Source: Tardiphaga sp051811025 | GTDB taxonomy: Bacteria; Pseudomonadota; Alphaproteobacteria; Rhizobiales; Xanthobacteraceae | Assembly: GCF_051811025.1 (NCBI RefSeq) | Contig: NZ_JBPWQE010000001.1 | Span: 5,766,001-5,830,000 of the forward strand | DNA: 64,000 nt | Direction: 5' to 3' | Shown: piece after piece, positions 28,819 to 38,125 of the stretch | Layout of the letters: every line of letters begins with the position of its first letter | How positions within the stretch are numbered: the stretch's first letter is position 1 | The notes under the pieces: generated by a model | Told to the model about the DNA's origin: nothing | Seen by the model: the letters and a program-made list of their open reading frames with translations, nothing else | Database searches by the model: none | Translations under genes and position numbers: made by a program

Positions 28819-29958
28819 ATGACCACGACGGCAGTGCTGCGGAAATCGGACGATGTTGAGGTGACGGGCGACACACCGTCGCTCGTCGAGCGAATAGCCG
28901 CCGTCGCACGCACCGATCTCTCGCCGATCGCTTTAGATATCGACGAAGGTACGATCTATCCGGATCAGGCGTTGCGTCATCTCGGCGAGGTCGGTGCCTG
29001 GTCAGCTCACGCCGATCTTGGAGAGACCATTGCGGGCATCTCTACCATCGGCGAAACATGCGGCTCCACCGCCTTCATGGCGTGGTGTCAGAACACGCTG
29101 GCCTGGTACATCCTCAATTCCGATAACACCGCGCTGAAGGCGAAGTATCTCAGCGCGGCTGCAAGCGGCAAGCTGCTTGGTGGTACGGGCCTGTCCAATC
29201 CGATGAAGAGCTTCTTCGGTATCGAGAAGCTCAAGCTCAAAGGTCGTCGCACCAACGGCGGTTACATCGTGCGGGGTGCTCTGCCCTGGGTCTCGAATCT
29301 CGGTCCCGACCATATGTTCGGTACCATCTTCGAACTTGATGATGGCTCCGGCGATAAGGTGATGTTCCTCGCCGATTGCGCGGACGAAAATCTCGCGCTG
29401 ACGCCGTGCAAGCCGTTTCTCGCCATGGACGGCACCGGCACCTACGCCGTGCAGTTTCGCGACGTCTTCATTCCTGACGATCAGGTGCTCGCCGCACCAG
29501 CAATGCCGTTCGTGAAGAAAATTCGCGCGGGCTTCATTCTGATGCAGATGGGTATGGGCCTTGGGCTGGTGCGCGATTGCGTTGCGATCATGGACAGCGT
29601 CAAGCCGTCGCTCGCCCACGTCAATTGCTTCCTGCCACAGCAGCCAGAGGATTTCGCGGGCCTGCTGGCGAAGATGGAAGCCGAGACGATGATGCTCGCG
29701 GCAACGCCGTTCGAGACCAGCAATGCCTATTGGCGAAGTGTTGTCGAACTGCGTCTGCGCGCGGGTGATGCCGCCGTCGCCGCAGCGCATGCAGCGATGC
29801 TGCATTGTGGCGCACGCGGCTATCTCAAATCGCACCGCGCCCAGCGCCGGCTGCGTGAAGCCTATTTCGTGGCGATCGTCACCCCCGCCACCAAGCAGCT
29901 CAGAAAAATGCTCGCAGACAATGCGCGCGAATATCAGGGAGACCAGGGCGGGGCGTGA
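28819..29958 (+). CDS. Acyl-CoA dehydrogenase-like flavoprotein
   Basis: 379 residues with the acyl-CoA dehydrogenase fold: helical N-terminal domain (STIGETCGSTAFMAWCQNTL), middle beta domain (GGTGLSNPMKSFFGIEKLKL, FRDVFIPDDQVL) and a C-terminal helical bundle (AAHAAMLHCGARGYLKSHRA). I do not see the usual catalytic-Glu segment (YEGT/WEG) near the C-terminus, which suggests a reaction other than acyl-CoA oxidation, for example a flavin monooxygenase of the DszC/SfnB type. ATG 28819 is used because the upstream frame to 28774 lacks support. It is 69 bp after OsmC and 125 bp before the rhodanese. Confidence 0.78.
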   Translation: MTTTAVLRKSDDVEVTGDTPSLVERIAAVARTDLSPIALDIDEGTIYPDQALRHLGEVGAWSAHADLGETIAGISTIGETCGSTAFMAWCQNTLAWYILNSDNTALKAKYLSAAASGKLLGGTGLSNPMKSFFGIEKLKLKGRRTNGGYIVRGALPWVSNLGPDHMFGTIFELDDGSGDKVMFLADCADENLALTPCKPFLAMDGTGTYAVQFRDVFIPDDQVLAAPAMPFVKKIRAGFILMQMGMGLGLVRDCVAIMDSVKPSLAHVNCFLPQQPEDFAGLLAKMEAETMMLAATPFETSNAYWRSVVELRLRAGDAAVAAAHAAMLHCGARGYLKSHRAQRRLREAYFVAIVTPATKQLRKMLADNAREYQGDQGGA

Positions 29959-30002
29959 TCCCGATTGTGCACATGACCTCGATCACGCGAACGGAAAGCG
30001 AA

Positions 30003-30016
30003 TTGACTTAAGTCAC
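30003..30016. promoter_or_regulatory. FNR/FixK-like palindrome upstream of the rhodanese gene
   Basis: TTGACTTAAGTCAC contains the perfect 12-bp palindrome TGACTTAAGTCA. It matches the TTGA-N6-TCAA pattern except for the last base. It lies 68 bp upstream of the rhodanese start and could give that gene its own promoter control. Confidence 0.35.
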
Positions 30017-30083
30017 GGCGAAACGACAGGCGATCCAGCACAAACGACTCAACAATGACGGTTCAACACAGTGGAGGCTTTCA

Positions 30084-30962
30084 ATGGCTGAAGTTCTCAT
30101 TTCCGCAGACGACCTCGTCACGTTCATGAAGTCAGAACCTTGTGTCATCATCGACACGCGCAATCCCGACGCCTATGCGGGCGGGCATATCCCCGGCGCC
30201 GTCAATCTCCATGAGATCTTCACCTTCCTGGCGACCTCGACGCCCGAAGGCATGGACGAGCTGAAGAAGAAGTTCGCCGAAGCCTTCGGCGGTGCGGGCC
30301 TGTCCGGCAGCGAGACTGCGGTGATCTACGAGCAGTCGATGAATTCCGGCTTCGGCCAGTCGTGCCGTGGCTACTTCCTGCTGGAGTTTCTCGGCTATCC
30401 CAGGATCAAGGTGCTGCATGGCGGCTTTGACGCCTGGACGATGAAGGGCCTGCCGATTACCACCGACGTCCCGACACCGGCTGCGGCATCGTTCGCGATC
30501 AAGCCGGAAGCAGGCTCGATCCTGATCGATGCTGCGACCATGCAGGCTGCCCTCGACAATCCGTCGATCGCGATCCTAGACGTCCGCGATGTCGACGAAT
30601 GGATCGGCGAAAGCTCCTCGCCCTATGGCAAGGATTTCTGCCCGCGCATGGGCCGCATCCCCGGCGCGGTTTGGATCGAGTGGTACCGCATGATGAAGCC
30701 GACCTCCGAAGGCCCGCGCTTCAAGTCGAAGAACGAGATTCTCGCCGAATGCGCGACTGTCGGCATTACGCCGGCGACTACGGTCTATCTCTATTGCTTC
30801 AAGGGCGCGCGGGCGTCGAACACGTTTCTGGCTTTGAAGAATGCCGGCGTCGCTGATGTCAGGATGTATTTCGGCTCCTGGAACGAATGGAGCCGCGATG
30901 TGAAGTATCCAATCGAGGAAGGCTTGCCACTGGTGGGTGAGAAGCAGGCCGTGGCCGCTTAA
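30084..30962 (+). CDS. Tandem-domain rhodanese-like sulfurtransferase
   Basis: 292 residues, two rhodanese domains. The first (1-125, IDTRNPDAYAGGHIPGAVNL, LHGGFDAWTMKGLP) lacks a loop Cys and is the inactive partner. The second (about 140-285) has DVRDVDEWIGE and the active loop YCFKGARAS with Cys238, which would carry the persulfide. Members transfer sulfane sulfur from thiosulfate or 3-mercaptopyruvate to acceptors. A GTGGAGG ribosome-binding site precedes ATG 30084. It closes the OsmC-flavoprotein-rhodanese run. Confidence 0.9.
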   Translation: MAEVLISADDLVTFMKSEPCVIIDTRNPDAYAGGHIPGAVNLHEIFTFLATSTPEGMDELKKKFAEAFGGAGLSGSETAVIYEQSMNSGFGQSCRGYFLLEFLGYPRIKVLHGGFDAWTMKGLPITTDVPTPAAASFAIKPEAGSILIDAATMQAALDNPSIAILDVRDVDEWIGESSSPYGKDFCPRMGRIPGAVWIEWYRMMKPTSEGPRFKSKNEILAECATVGITPATTVYLYCFKGARASNTFLALKNAGVADVRMYFGSWNEWSRDVKYPIEEGLPLVGEKQAVAA

Positions 30963-30992
30963 GTAGCTACCGCGCTCGTCGCCAAACCCTCG

Positions 30993-31125
30993 TCATTCCG
31001 GGGCACGGCCGGCCCTTGCCGGACGCGAATCCGGAATCCCGAGATGGCTTCAAGCTCTGTGACGCCCATGTCGAGATTCCGGGCTCGGCCCCGTCGCCTG
31101 CGGCGCCGCTTCCGCCCCGGAATGA
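30993..31125. repeat. Intergenic inverted-repeat element downstream of the rhodanese gene
   Basis: The ends TCATTCCGGGGC and GCCCCGGAATGA are exact inverted repeats 133 bp apart. Inner arms CCGGAATC and GATTCCGG give a nested hairpin. It resembles the high-copy palindromic elements of Bradyrhizobium/Rhodopseudomonas genomes. It lies between the rhodanese and sucD genes, at the edge of the cassette that splits the TCA locus. Confidence 0.72.
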
Positions 31126-31140
31126 CAGCGCTCTCCAAAA

Positions 31141-31173
31141 ACAAAAGGCCCGCTCGTTGGAGCGGGCCTTTCA
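31141..31173 (-). terminator. Terminator after sucD
   Basis: AAGGCCCGCT/AGCGGGCCTT, a perfect 10-bp stem with a 6-nt loop. Read on the minus strand it is followed by TTTGTTTTT. It lies 25 bp after the sucD stop and could also stop the convergent rhodanese transcript. Confidence 0.85.
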
Positions 31174-31197
31174 TATTTTCAACTCTGTCGAGCCAGC

Positions 31198-32082
31198 TCA
31201 GCCCTTCAGCACATCCACCAGCGTGGTGCCGAGGCGGGCCGGAGACGGCGAGACGCGGATGCCTGCGGCTTCCATCGCTGCGATCTTCGACTGGGCGTCG
31301 CCCTTACCGCCCGACACGATGGCGCCGGCATGGCCCATGCGACGGCCGGGAGGTGCGGTGACGCCGCCGATGAAGCCGACCATCGGCTTCTTGCGGCCGC
31401 GCTTGGCTTCGTCCTTGATGAACTGTGCCGCGTCCTCTTCCGCCGAACCACCGATTTCGCCGATCATGATGATCGAGGTGGTCTTGGGGTCGGCCAGGAA
31501 CATCTCGAGCACGTCGATGAACTCGGTGCCCTTGACCGGGTCGCCGCCGATGCCGACCGCTGACGACTGGCCGAGGCCAGCCTGGGTGGTCTGGAACACG
31601 GCTTCATAGGTCAGCGTGCCGGAACGCGACAGGATGCCGACGCTGCCGGGCTTGAAGATGTTGGCCGGCATGATGCCGATCTTCGATTCACCCGCAGTCA
31701 CGACGCCCGGGCAGTTCGGCCCGATCAGGCGCGACTTGGAGCCGGACAGCGAACGCTTGACGCGCACCATGTCGAGCACCGGAATGCCTTCGGTGATGCA
31801 GACGATCAGCGGGATTTCCGCATCGATCGCTTCGCAGATCGCGTCGGCGGCGCCCGGCGGCGGCACGTAGATCACCGACGCATCGGCGCCCGTTTTGTCA
31901 CGGCACTCGGCCACGGTGTCGAACACAGGCAGGTCGAGGTGCCTGGAGCCGCCTTTGCCCGGCGACGTGCCGCCGACCATCTTGGTCCCGTAGATAATCG
32001 CCTGTTCGGAGTGGAAGGTGCCGTTCTTGCCGGTGAAGCCCTGGCACATCACCTTGGTATTCTTGTCGATGAGAACTGACAT
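31198..32082 (-). CDS. sucD: Succinyl-CoA synthetase subunit alpha
   Basis: 294 residues. The CoA-binding Rossmann domain has CQGFTGKNGTFHSEQAI, and the ligase domain ends with GFIGGVTAPPGRRMGHAGAI, where the His is phosphorylated during the reaction. With SucC it forms the enzyme that converts succinyl-CoA to succinate with nucleotide triphosphate formation. It starts 4 bp after sucC; a terminator follows. Confidence 0.98.
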   Translation of the reverse strand: MSVLIDKNTKVMCQGFTGKNGTFHSEQAIIYGTKMVGGTSPGKGGSRHLDLPVFDTVAECRDKTGADASVIYVPPPGAADAICEAIDAEIPLIVCITEGIPVLDMVRVKRSLSGSKSRLIGPNCPGVVTAGESKIGIMPANIFKPGSVGILSRSGTLTYEAVFQTTQAGLGQSSAVGIGGDPVKGTEFIDVLEMFLADPKTTSIIMIGEIGGSAEEDAAQFIKDEAKRGRKKPMVGFIGGVTAPPGRRMGHAGAIVSGGKGDAQSKIAAMEAAGIRVSPSPARLGTTLVDVLKG

Positions 32083-32086
32083 CGGC

Positions 32087-33283
<1,197 letters not shown>

Positions 33284-33339
33284 AAGTTGCTCCCGAACCC
33301 CGGATGGTGAACTTGGAATTCACGTCATTTTCTTTAAAC

Positions 33340-33356
33340 TGGCATACCGTATACCA
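33340..33356. promoter_or_regulatory. Operator-like palindrome upstream of sucC
   Basis: TGGCATACCGTATACCA is a 17-bp palindrome around a central C with one mismatch (TGGCATAC versus TGGTATAC on the opposite strand). It lies 57 bp upstream of sucC. TGG-N-CCA symmetry of this length is typical of GntR-family operators; the regulator is not identified. Confidence 0.45.
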
Positions 33357-33447
33357 AGCATGCTGCAAGTCAAAGCCGACGATAATTCCGCGTGACGGAC
33401 GAATTGGCTGAGGGGTTCGTTGCAGTGTTTGCCAACGTCGTCAAATG

Positions 33448-33476
33448 CAAAACCGGCACCCAGAGGGTGCCGGTGA
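33448..33476 (-). terminator. Terminator after mdh
   Basis: A perfect 10-bp stem (ACCGGCACCC/GGGTGCCGGT) with a 3-nt loop. On the minus strand it is followed by TTTTG. It starts ~16 nt after the mdh stop. Confidence 0.75.
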
Positions 33477-33489
33477 AGTGATCTTGATC

Positions 33490-34455
33490 TTAGCCGAGCA
33501 AGTCGGGCGCGATCTTCTTGCAGGCGTCCATCAGGCCGACCACCGAAGCGACCGACTTGTCGAAGCCTTCCTTATCCTTGCCGGCGAGTTCGATCTCGAC
33601 GATGCGCTCGACGCCCTTGGAACCGATCACGACGGGAACGCCGACATACATGTCCTTGACGCCGTATTCACCGTTGAGGTGAACGGCGCAGGGCAGAACG
33701 CGCTTCTTGTCCTTGAGGTAGCTCTCGGCCATCGCGATGGCCGACGCGGCCGGAGCGTAGAAGGCCGAACCGGTCTTCAGCAGGTTGACGATCTCGGCGC
33801 CGCCATTGCGGGTGCGGTCGACGATTTCGTCGATCCGGGCCTGCGAGGTCCAGCCCATCTTCACCAGGTCCGGCAGCGGGATGCCGGCAACGGTCGAATA
33901 CTTGACCAGCGGAACCATGGTGTCGCCGTGGCCGCCGAGCACGAACGCGGTGACGTCTTCGACCGACACATTGAATTCATCGGCCAGGAAGTAGCGAAAG
34001 CGTGCAGAGTCCAGCACGCCGGCCATGCCGACGACCTTGTTCGCCGGAAGACCGCAGGCCTTCTGCAGCGCCCAGACCATCGCATCGAGCGGGTTGGTGA
34101 TGCAGATGACGAAGGCATTCGGGGCGTACTTCTTGATGCCTGCGCCAACCTGCTCCATCACCTTGAGGTTGATCGAGAGCAAATCGTCGCGGCTCATGCC
34201 CGGCTTGCGCGGCACGCCGGCGGTGACGATGATGACGTCCGAACCTTCGATCGCTTCATAGGAGTTGGCGCCGGTCAGCTTGGCGTCGAAGCCGTCAACC
34301 GGTGAGGACTGCGCGAGATCGAGCGATTTGCCCTGCGGCACGCCTTCCGCAATGTCGAACATCACGACGTCGCCGAGTTCTTTCAGGCCAACGAGGTGAG
34401 CGAGCGTTCCGCCGATCTGACCAGAACCAATCAATGCGATTTTGTTACGCGCCAT
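33490..34455 (-). CDS. mdh: Malate dehydrogenase
   Basis: 321 residues, lactate-dehydrogenase-like MDH type. NAD-binding loop IALIGSGQIGGTLAHL, Arg-containing VTAGVPRKPGMSRDDLL, substrate-binding ITNPLDAMVW and the catalytic His in VLGGHGDTMVPLVKYS. ATG 34455 gives the family start MARNKIALIG; the longer frame to 34584 is unsupported. It is upstream of sucCD in the TCA locus, with zapE before it. Confidence 0.97.
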   Translation of the reverse strand: MARNKIALIGSGQIGGTLAHLVGLKELGDVVMFDIAEGVPQGKSLDLAQSSPVDGFDAKLTGANSYEAIEGSDVIIVTAGVPRKPGMSRDDLLSINLKVMEQVGAGIKKYAPNAFVICITNPLDAMVWALQKACGLPANKVVGMAGVLDSARFRYFLADEFNVSVEDVTAFVLGGHGDTMVPLVKYSTVAGIPLPDLVKMGWTSQARIDEIVDRTRNGGAEIVNLLKTGSAFYAPAASAIAMAESYLKDKKRVLPCAVHLNGEYGVKDMYVGVPVVIGSKGVERIVEIELAGKDKEGFDKSVASVVGLMDACKKIAPDLLG

Positions 34456-34662
34456 GGGAAATCTATCCTTTAAGCCCGAAGGGGTGGGGAGGGAGCAGGA
34501 AATGCTGACAGGCTGGTTATCCCTTTCGCGGACACCGTTCAAGTCGGGGCCTGCCCAATTGTCGAGCGCCGGCCTGCAATGCAAATTATTATGAGCGAAC
34601 TGGAAATTGGAATCGCTTGCGAAAGTACCGATTCCCCTTTGATATCGATCTGATCGTGCGCG

Positions 34663-35847
34663 TCAGGTTTCGACCAGGCCCGTGGTGGCGCCTGACGCCG
34701 TGGAATCGCTGCGGCCATGGGGCAGGGCCAGATATGTTTCTGAACCCATCTCGAACAGCCGCGACGCGGTCCGCGCGAATTCCATTGCCTCGAAACCTTC
34801 GCTGGCCTGATACAGCGCGTGCGGTTCGCCGGCGGCCGAGGCCATCAGCTTCACGGCATTGTCATAGAGCGTGTCGATGAGAGCGATGAAGCGTTTGGCG
34901 GCGTTGCGGTCGCCGTAGTCCATCATCGGAATATGTTCGATGAACAGCGTGTGATAGTCGTGCGCCAGTTTCAGATAGTCTGACGCGCCAAGCGGCTTCT
35001 CGCAGAGGTCGCCAAATGAAAACCGGGCCACGCCCTGCGCTTCCAGGGGAACACGCAGCGTGCGGCCCTTGATCGAGATATCACGCGACTTTGCCGGTGC
35101 GCCGCCCGTGAGCTTTGCCCAAGCGTTGTCGAGAGCGGCCTTTGCTGCATCGTCGTCCGGCACCAGCCAGCTTTTTACGCCGGCCAGTTTTTCCAATCGA
35201 TAGTCGGTGCGCGAATCCAGCTTCCGCACTTCCATATGATCTTCGATCTGTTTGATGAACGGCAAAAATAGCGCGCGGTTGAGGCCGCCTTTGTAGAGAT
35301 TGACGGGTTCGACATTGGACGTCGCGAAGACGACGGTGCCGAGTTCGAACAGCCGTGCGAACAGTCGGCCGAGGATCATCGCATCGGCGATGTCGGTGAC
35401 GTGAAATTCGTCGAAGCAGAGGAGCCAGGCTTCCTCGAAGATCGAATTCGCCGTCAGCGCGATGACGTCGCCGTCGGGGAGCTCGCCGCTCGCGATTTTC
35501 TGGCGAAAATTATAGATGCGCTCATGGGTGTCGGCCATGAACTCATGGAAATGAGCGCGACGCTTGTGCGTGACCGCGCTGGCTTCGAAGAACAGGTCCA
35601 TCAGCATGGTCTTGCCGCGGCCGACCTCGCCATGGACGTAGAGACCGCGCGGCGGTTGCATATCCTTGTCGCCGAACAGGCGTCCGAAGAAGCCCTGCTT
35701 GCGCGGTGGCTTATAGGTCGACAGCGCAGCATCGAGCGCCGCGATGGCCTCGACGGCGCCGGCCTGCGCCGGGTCAGCCTCGATAGTGCCGGAGGCCACG
35801 AGGGCTTGATATTGTTCGCGGAAGGATTGCGGAGGGCTGGACGACAT
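34663..35847 (-). CDS. zapE: Cell division protein ZapE (AFG1-like ATPase)
   Basis: 394-residue AFG1/ZapE ATPase. P-loop GEVGRGKTMLMDLFFEA, Walker B LLCFDEFHVTDIADAMILGR, sensor region VVFATSNVEPVNLYKGGLNR, and the C-terminal HIPMMDYGDRNAAKRFIALI followed by DTLYDN. In enterobacteria ZapE interacts with FtsZ, while the mitochondrial homologue is a quality-control factor; the role here is by family. It is often next to mdh-suc in alphaproteobacteria. Confidence 0.93.
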   Translation of the reverse strand: MSSSPPQSFREQYQALVASGTIEADPAQAGAVEAIAALDAALSTYKPPRKQGFFGRLFGDKDMQPPRGLYVHGEVGRGKTMLMDLFFEASAVTHKRRAHFHEFMADTHERIYNFRQKIASGELPDGDVIALTANSIFEEAWLLCFDEFHVTDIADAMILGRLFARLFELGTVVFATSNVEPVNLYKGGLNRALFLPFIKQIEDHMEVRKLDSRTDYRLEKLAGVKSWLVPDDDAAKAALDNAWAKLTGGAPAKSRDISIKGRTLRVPLEAQGVARFSFGDLCEKPLGASDYLKLAHDYHTLFIEHIPMMDYGDRNAAKRFIALIDTLYDNAVKLMASAAGEPHALYQASEGFEAMEFARTASRLFEMGSETYLALPHGRSDSTASGATTGLVET

Positions 35848-35912
35848 GGGGCCCTAACGGCCCCATACGCCCGGAAAATGCAAGATACGAATTGGTCGAA
35901 GCGGATATGCGC

Positions 35913-36449
35913 TCATGCGCAGAGCGCGTAGGAATCCTCGACCAGATAAGGGCCGCCGCCCGTGGATGCCCGCGAGGAGAACAGCACGAAGCGCGAGGCG
36001 GTGAAGATCTTTGTCGGGAAGTAGCCCCGCACCGAAAGATAGTCGGCGACGTCACGGTCGCAGGAATCGCGCAGCCGGGCCAGCGTGACATGCGGCGTGA
36101 ACTTGCGGCCCTCGGGCTCGAGCCCGCAGCGGCGCACCAGCCGTTCCAGTTCGGATTGCAGCTCGATCAATGGACGGCTCGGCTCTACCGCCGCGACGAC
36201 AGCGCGGGGCTTCTTGCCGCCGAAGCTCGACAGGCCGCGGACCGCGACCTCGAAAGGCCTGCGCTCGACGCGCGACATCAGATCGGCGATCTCGTTGGCG
36301 GAGACGCCATCGATGTCGCCGATGAAGCGCAACGTGACATGATAATTTTCGGGGTCGACCCAGCGTGCGCCTGGCAGGCCGCCACGCAAATTGGCCAATG
36401 TCTGGCCTATCTCGGCTGGTATTTCCAGTCCGGCGAACAAACGCGGCAT
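35913..36449 (-). CDS. thpR: RNA 2',3'-cyclic phosphodiesterase
   Basis: 178 residues, 2H phosphoesterase superfamily. Both HxT motifs are present: YHVTLRFIGD (about residue 45) and TPHVTLARLRD (about 130). The start MPRLFAGLEIPAEIGQTLAN is family-typical. It hydrolyses 2',3'-cyclic ends to 2'-phosphates; older annotation calls it 2'-5' RNA ligase. It is transcribed alone. A large hairpin lies in its 5' region. Confidence 0.92.
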   Translation of the reverse strand: MPRLFAGLEIPAEIGQTLANLRGGLPGARWVDPENYHVTLRFIGDIDGVSANEIADLMSRVERRPFEVAVRGLSSFGGKKPRAVVAAVEPSRPLIELQSELERLVRRCGLEPEGRKFTPHVTLARLRDSCDRDVADYLSVRGYFPTKIFTASRFVLFSSRASTGGGPYLVEDSYALCA

Positions 36450-36474
36450 AGTCAGCTCCTCTTTGCCGGGGCGC

Positions 36475-36527
36475 GATTTTCGCCGAAAGGTGGGGCACTA
36501 AGTGTCCTGCACCCCTCGGCGAAAATC
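36475..36527. repeat. Large inverted repeat upstream of thpR
   Basis: Perfect 12-bp arms (GATTTTCGCCGA and TCGGCGAAAATC) enclose a 29-nt loop that itself has GGTG/CACC pairing. Flanking GGGC/GCCC may extend the stem. It lies ~25 bp upstream of the thpR start. It may be a leader structure or a solo repeat. Confidence 0.55.
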
Positions 36528-36680
36528 ATGCCCGAACAAACGAGCCGGTGATGTCGAAGAGAGCGACGAATCACCGATGTCTTTTTTTACCCGACTTCTG
36601 TGACTCTGCGAAGCAGATGCCGCGCTCGGTGCATGAAGGTTCCGTGAAAAACCGTCATTAAGGTTGAGGCTGCCTGTTTC

Positions 36681-37394
36681 TCAACTGCGTTGCCCAGCGA
36701 TCACGCCGACAAATGCCTCGACGCTGGGCAGGATGTTTTTCACGACGATGTCCACGCCCTCCGCTGTCGGATGCATCGCGTCGGCCTGGTTGAGCTTGCT
36801 GTCCCCGGCGACGCCTTCGAGAAAGAACGGATAGAGCGGTACGCCGAACTGCCTGGCCAGATCCGGATAGATCAAATTGAACTTTTCCGCATAGTCGGCG
36901 CCGTAGTTCGGCGGTGCTACCATGCCGCAGAGAAGCACAGATATGTTGCGCGCTTTCAGCCGCGTTAGAATCTCGGTCAATGCAGCGCGCGGGACTTTCG
37001 GATCGGTGCCGCGCAACGCATCGTTGGCGCCGAGTTCGACGATCACGCCCTGCGTTCCCTCCGGGATCGACCAGTCAAGCCGGCCCAGGCCGCCTGAGGT
37101 GGTATCCCCGGATACGCCGGCATTGATCATCTCGACCTCTATCCCCTTGTCCTTCAGGACCTTTTGCAGCCGAACCGGAAAGGCGGCCGCGGCCGGCAAC
37201 CCGTAGCCGGCGCTCAAGGAATCGCCGAGCACCACCAGCTTGATCGGCTTGCCCGTAGCGGCTGTCTGTGCCGTGGCGGAGCGGATCGGAAGTGCGACCA
37301 TCAGCCCGGCAACGACCAGCCACATAAACATGCGTAGCAGCCCCTCGACCGCCGCAAACGAAGTGCCATATGAAGCTCGCATGGATACTTTCAT
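36681..37394 (-). CDS. TesA-like arylesterase/lysophospholipase (SGNH family)
   Basis: An exported SGNH hydrolase: signal segment FMWLVVAGLMVALPIRSATA, block I LVVLGDSLSAGYGLPA (catalytic Ser), block III ELGANDALRG, and the Asp-His pair in ADAMHPTAEGVD. The closest known relative is TesA of E. coli, which lies divergently from ybbA-ybbP just as here. The start is uncertain: ATG 37394 follows GAGG by 5 bp but overlaps the divergent ATPase start by 14 bp; ATG 37382 or 37331 would avoid most of this. About 216-237 residues. Confidence 0.87.
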   Translation of the reverse strand: MKVSMRASYGTSFAAVEGLLRMFMWLVVAGLMVALPIRSATAQTAATGKPIKLVVLGDSLSAGYGLPAAAAFPVRLQKVLKDKGIEVEMINAGVSGDTTSGGLGRLDWSIPEGTQGVIVELGANDALRGTDPKVPRAALTEILTRLKARNISVLLCGMVAPPNYGADYAEKFNLIYPDLARQFGVPLYPFFLEGVAGDSKLNQADAMHPTAEGVDIVVKNILPSVEAFVGVIAGQRS

Positions 37395-38121
37395 TGAAGC
37401 CTCATCATCGGCCGGCGTTTCGCCGGACACCATTTCAATCTCGAACATCAACCTCTCGCTCGGCACCGGTGCCGCGCGGGTGCATATCCTCAAGGATATC
37501 AGCTTACGCGTCGGATCGGGTGAAGCGATCGGGCTGATCGGCCCGTCGGGCTCCGGCAAGTCCACGCTGCTGATGGTGATGGCGGGGCTGGAACGTCCTG
37601 ACTCAGGTCAGGTGGTGGTCAACGGCACCTCTTTCAATGATCTAGATGAGGACGGGTTGGCGCGGTTTCGTGGCCGTCATGTCGGCATCGTCTTCCAATC
37701 CTTTCACCTGATCCCGACCATGACCGCGCTGGAGAATGTCGCGGTACCGCTGGAGCTGGCAGGTCATCCCGATCCGGCCGGCCGTGCGGCGCGCGAGCTG
37801 GAAGCGGTCGGTCTCGGCGCCCGTCTGCATCACTATCCGACCCAGCTTTCTGGCGGTGAACAGCAGCGCGTCGCGCTGGCGCGCGCATTGGCACCGGATC
37901 CTGCGATCCTGGTCGCCGACGAGCCGACCGGTAATCTCGACGAATCCACCGGCGGCCAGATCGTCGATCTCCTGTTCGCGCAGCACGCCCAGCGCGGCAT
38001 GACGCTGGTGCTGGTCACCCACGACAACACGTTGGCGCATCGCTGCGACCGTGTGGTGCGGTTGCGTTCCGGCCGGATCGATGGTCCCGCCACCGAGCGC
38101 AATTGGGTCGAGACGGCCTGA
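37381..38121 (+). CDS. ABC transporter ATP-binding protein, YbbA/LolD-type
   Basis: 246 residues. Walker A GPSGSGKSTLLMVMAGLERP, signature LSGGEQQRVALARAL, Walker B ILVADEPTGNLDEST and the H-loop VLVTHDNTLAHRC. The 3-gene locus esterase/ATPase/permease corresponds to tesA-ybbA-ybbP. ATG 37381 is the best start; the upstream frame to 37240 overlaps the esterase on the other strand. The transported substrate is not established for this family. Confidence 0.92.
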   Translation: MDTFIEASSSAGVSPDTISISNINLSLGTGAARVHILKDISLRVGSGEAIGLIGPSGSGKSTLLMVMAGLERPDSGQVVVNGTSFNDLDEDGLARFRGRHVGIVFQSFHLIPTMTALENVAVPLELAGHPDPAGRAARELEAVGLGARLHHYPTQLSGGEQQRVALARALAPDPAILVADEPTGNLDESTGGQIVDLLFAQHAQRGMTLVLVTHDNTLAHRCDRVVRLRSGRIDGPATERNWVETA

Positions 38122-38125
38122 TCAG

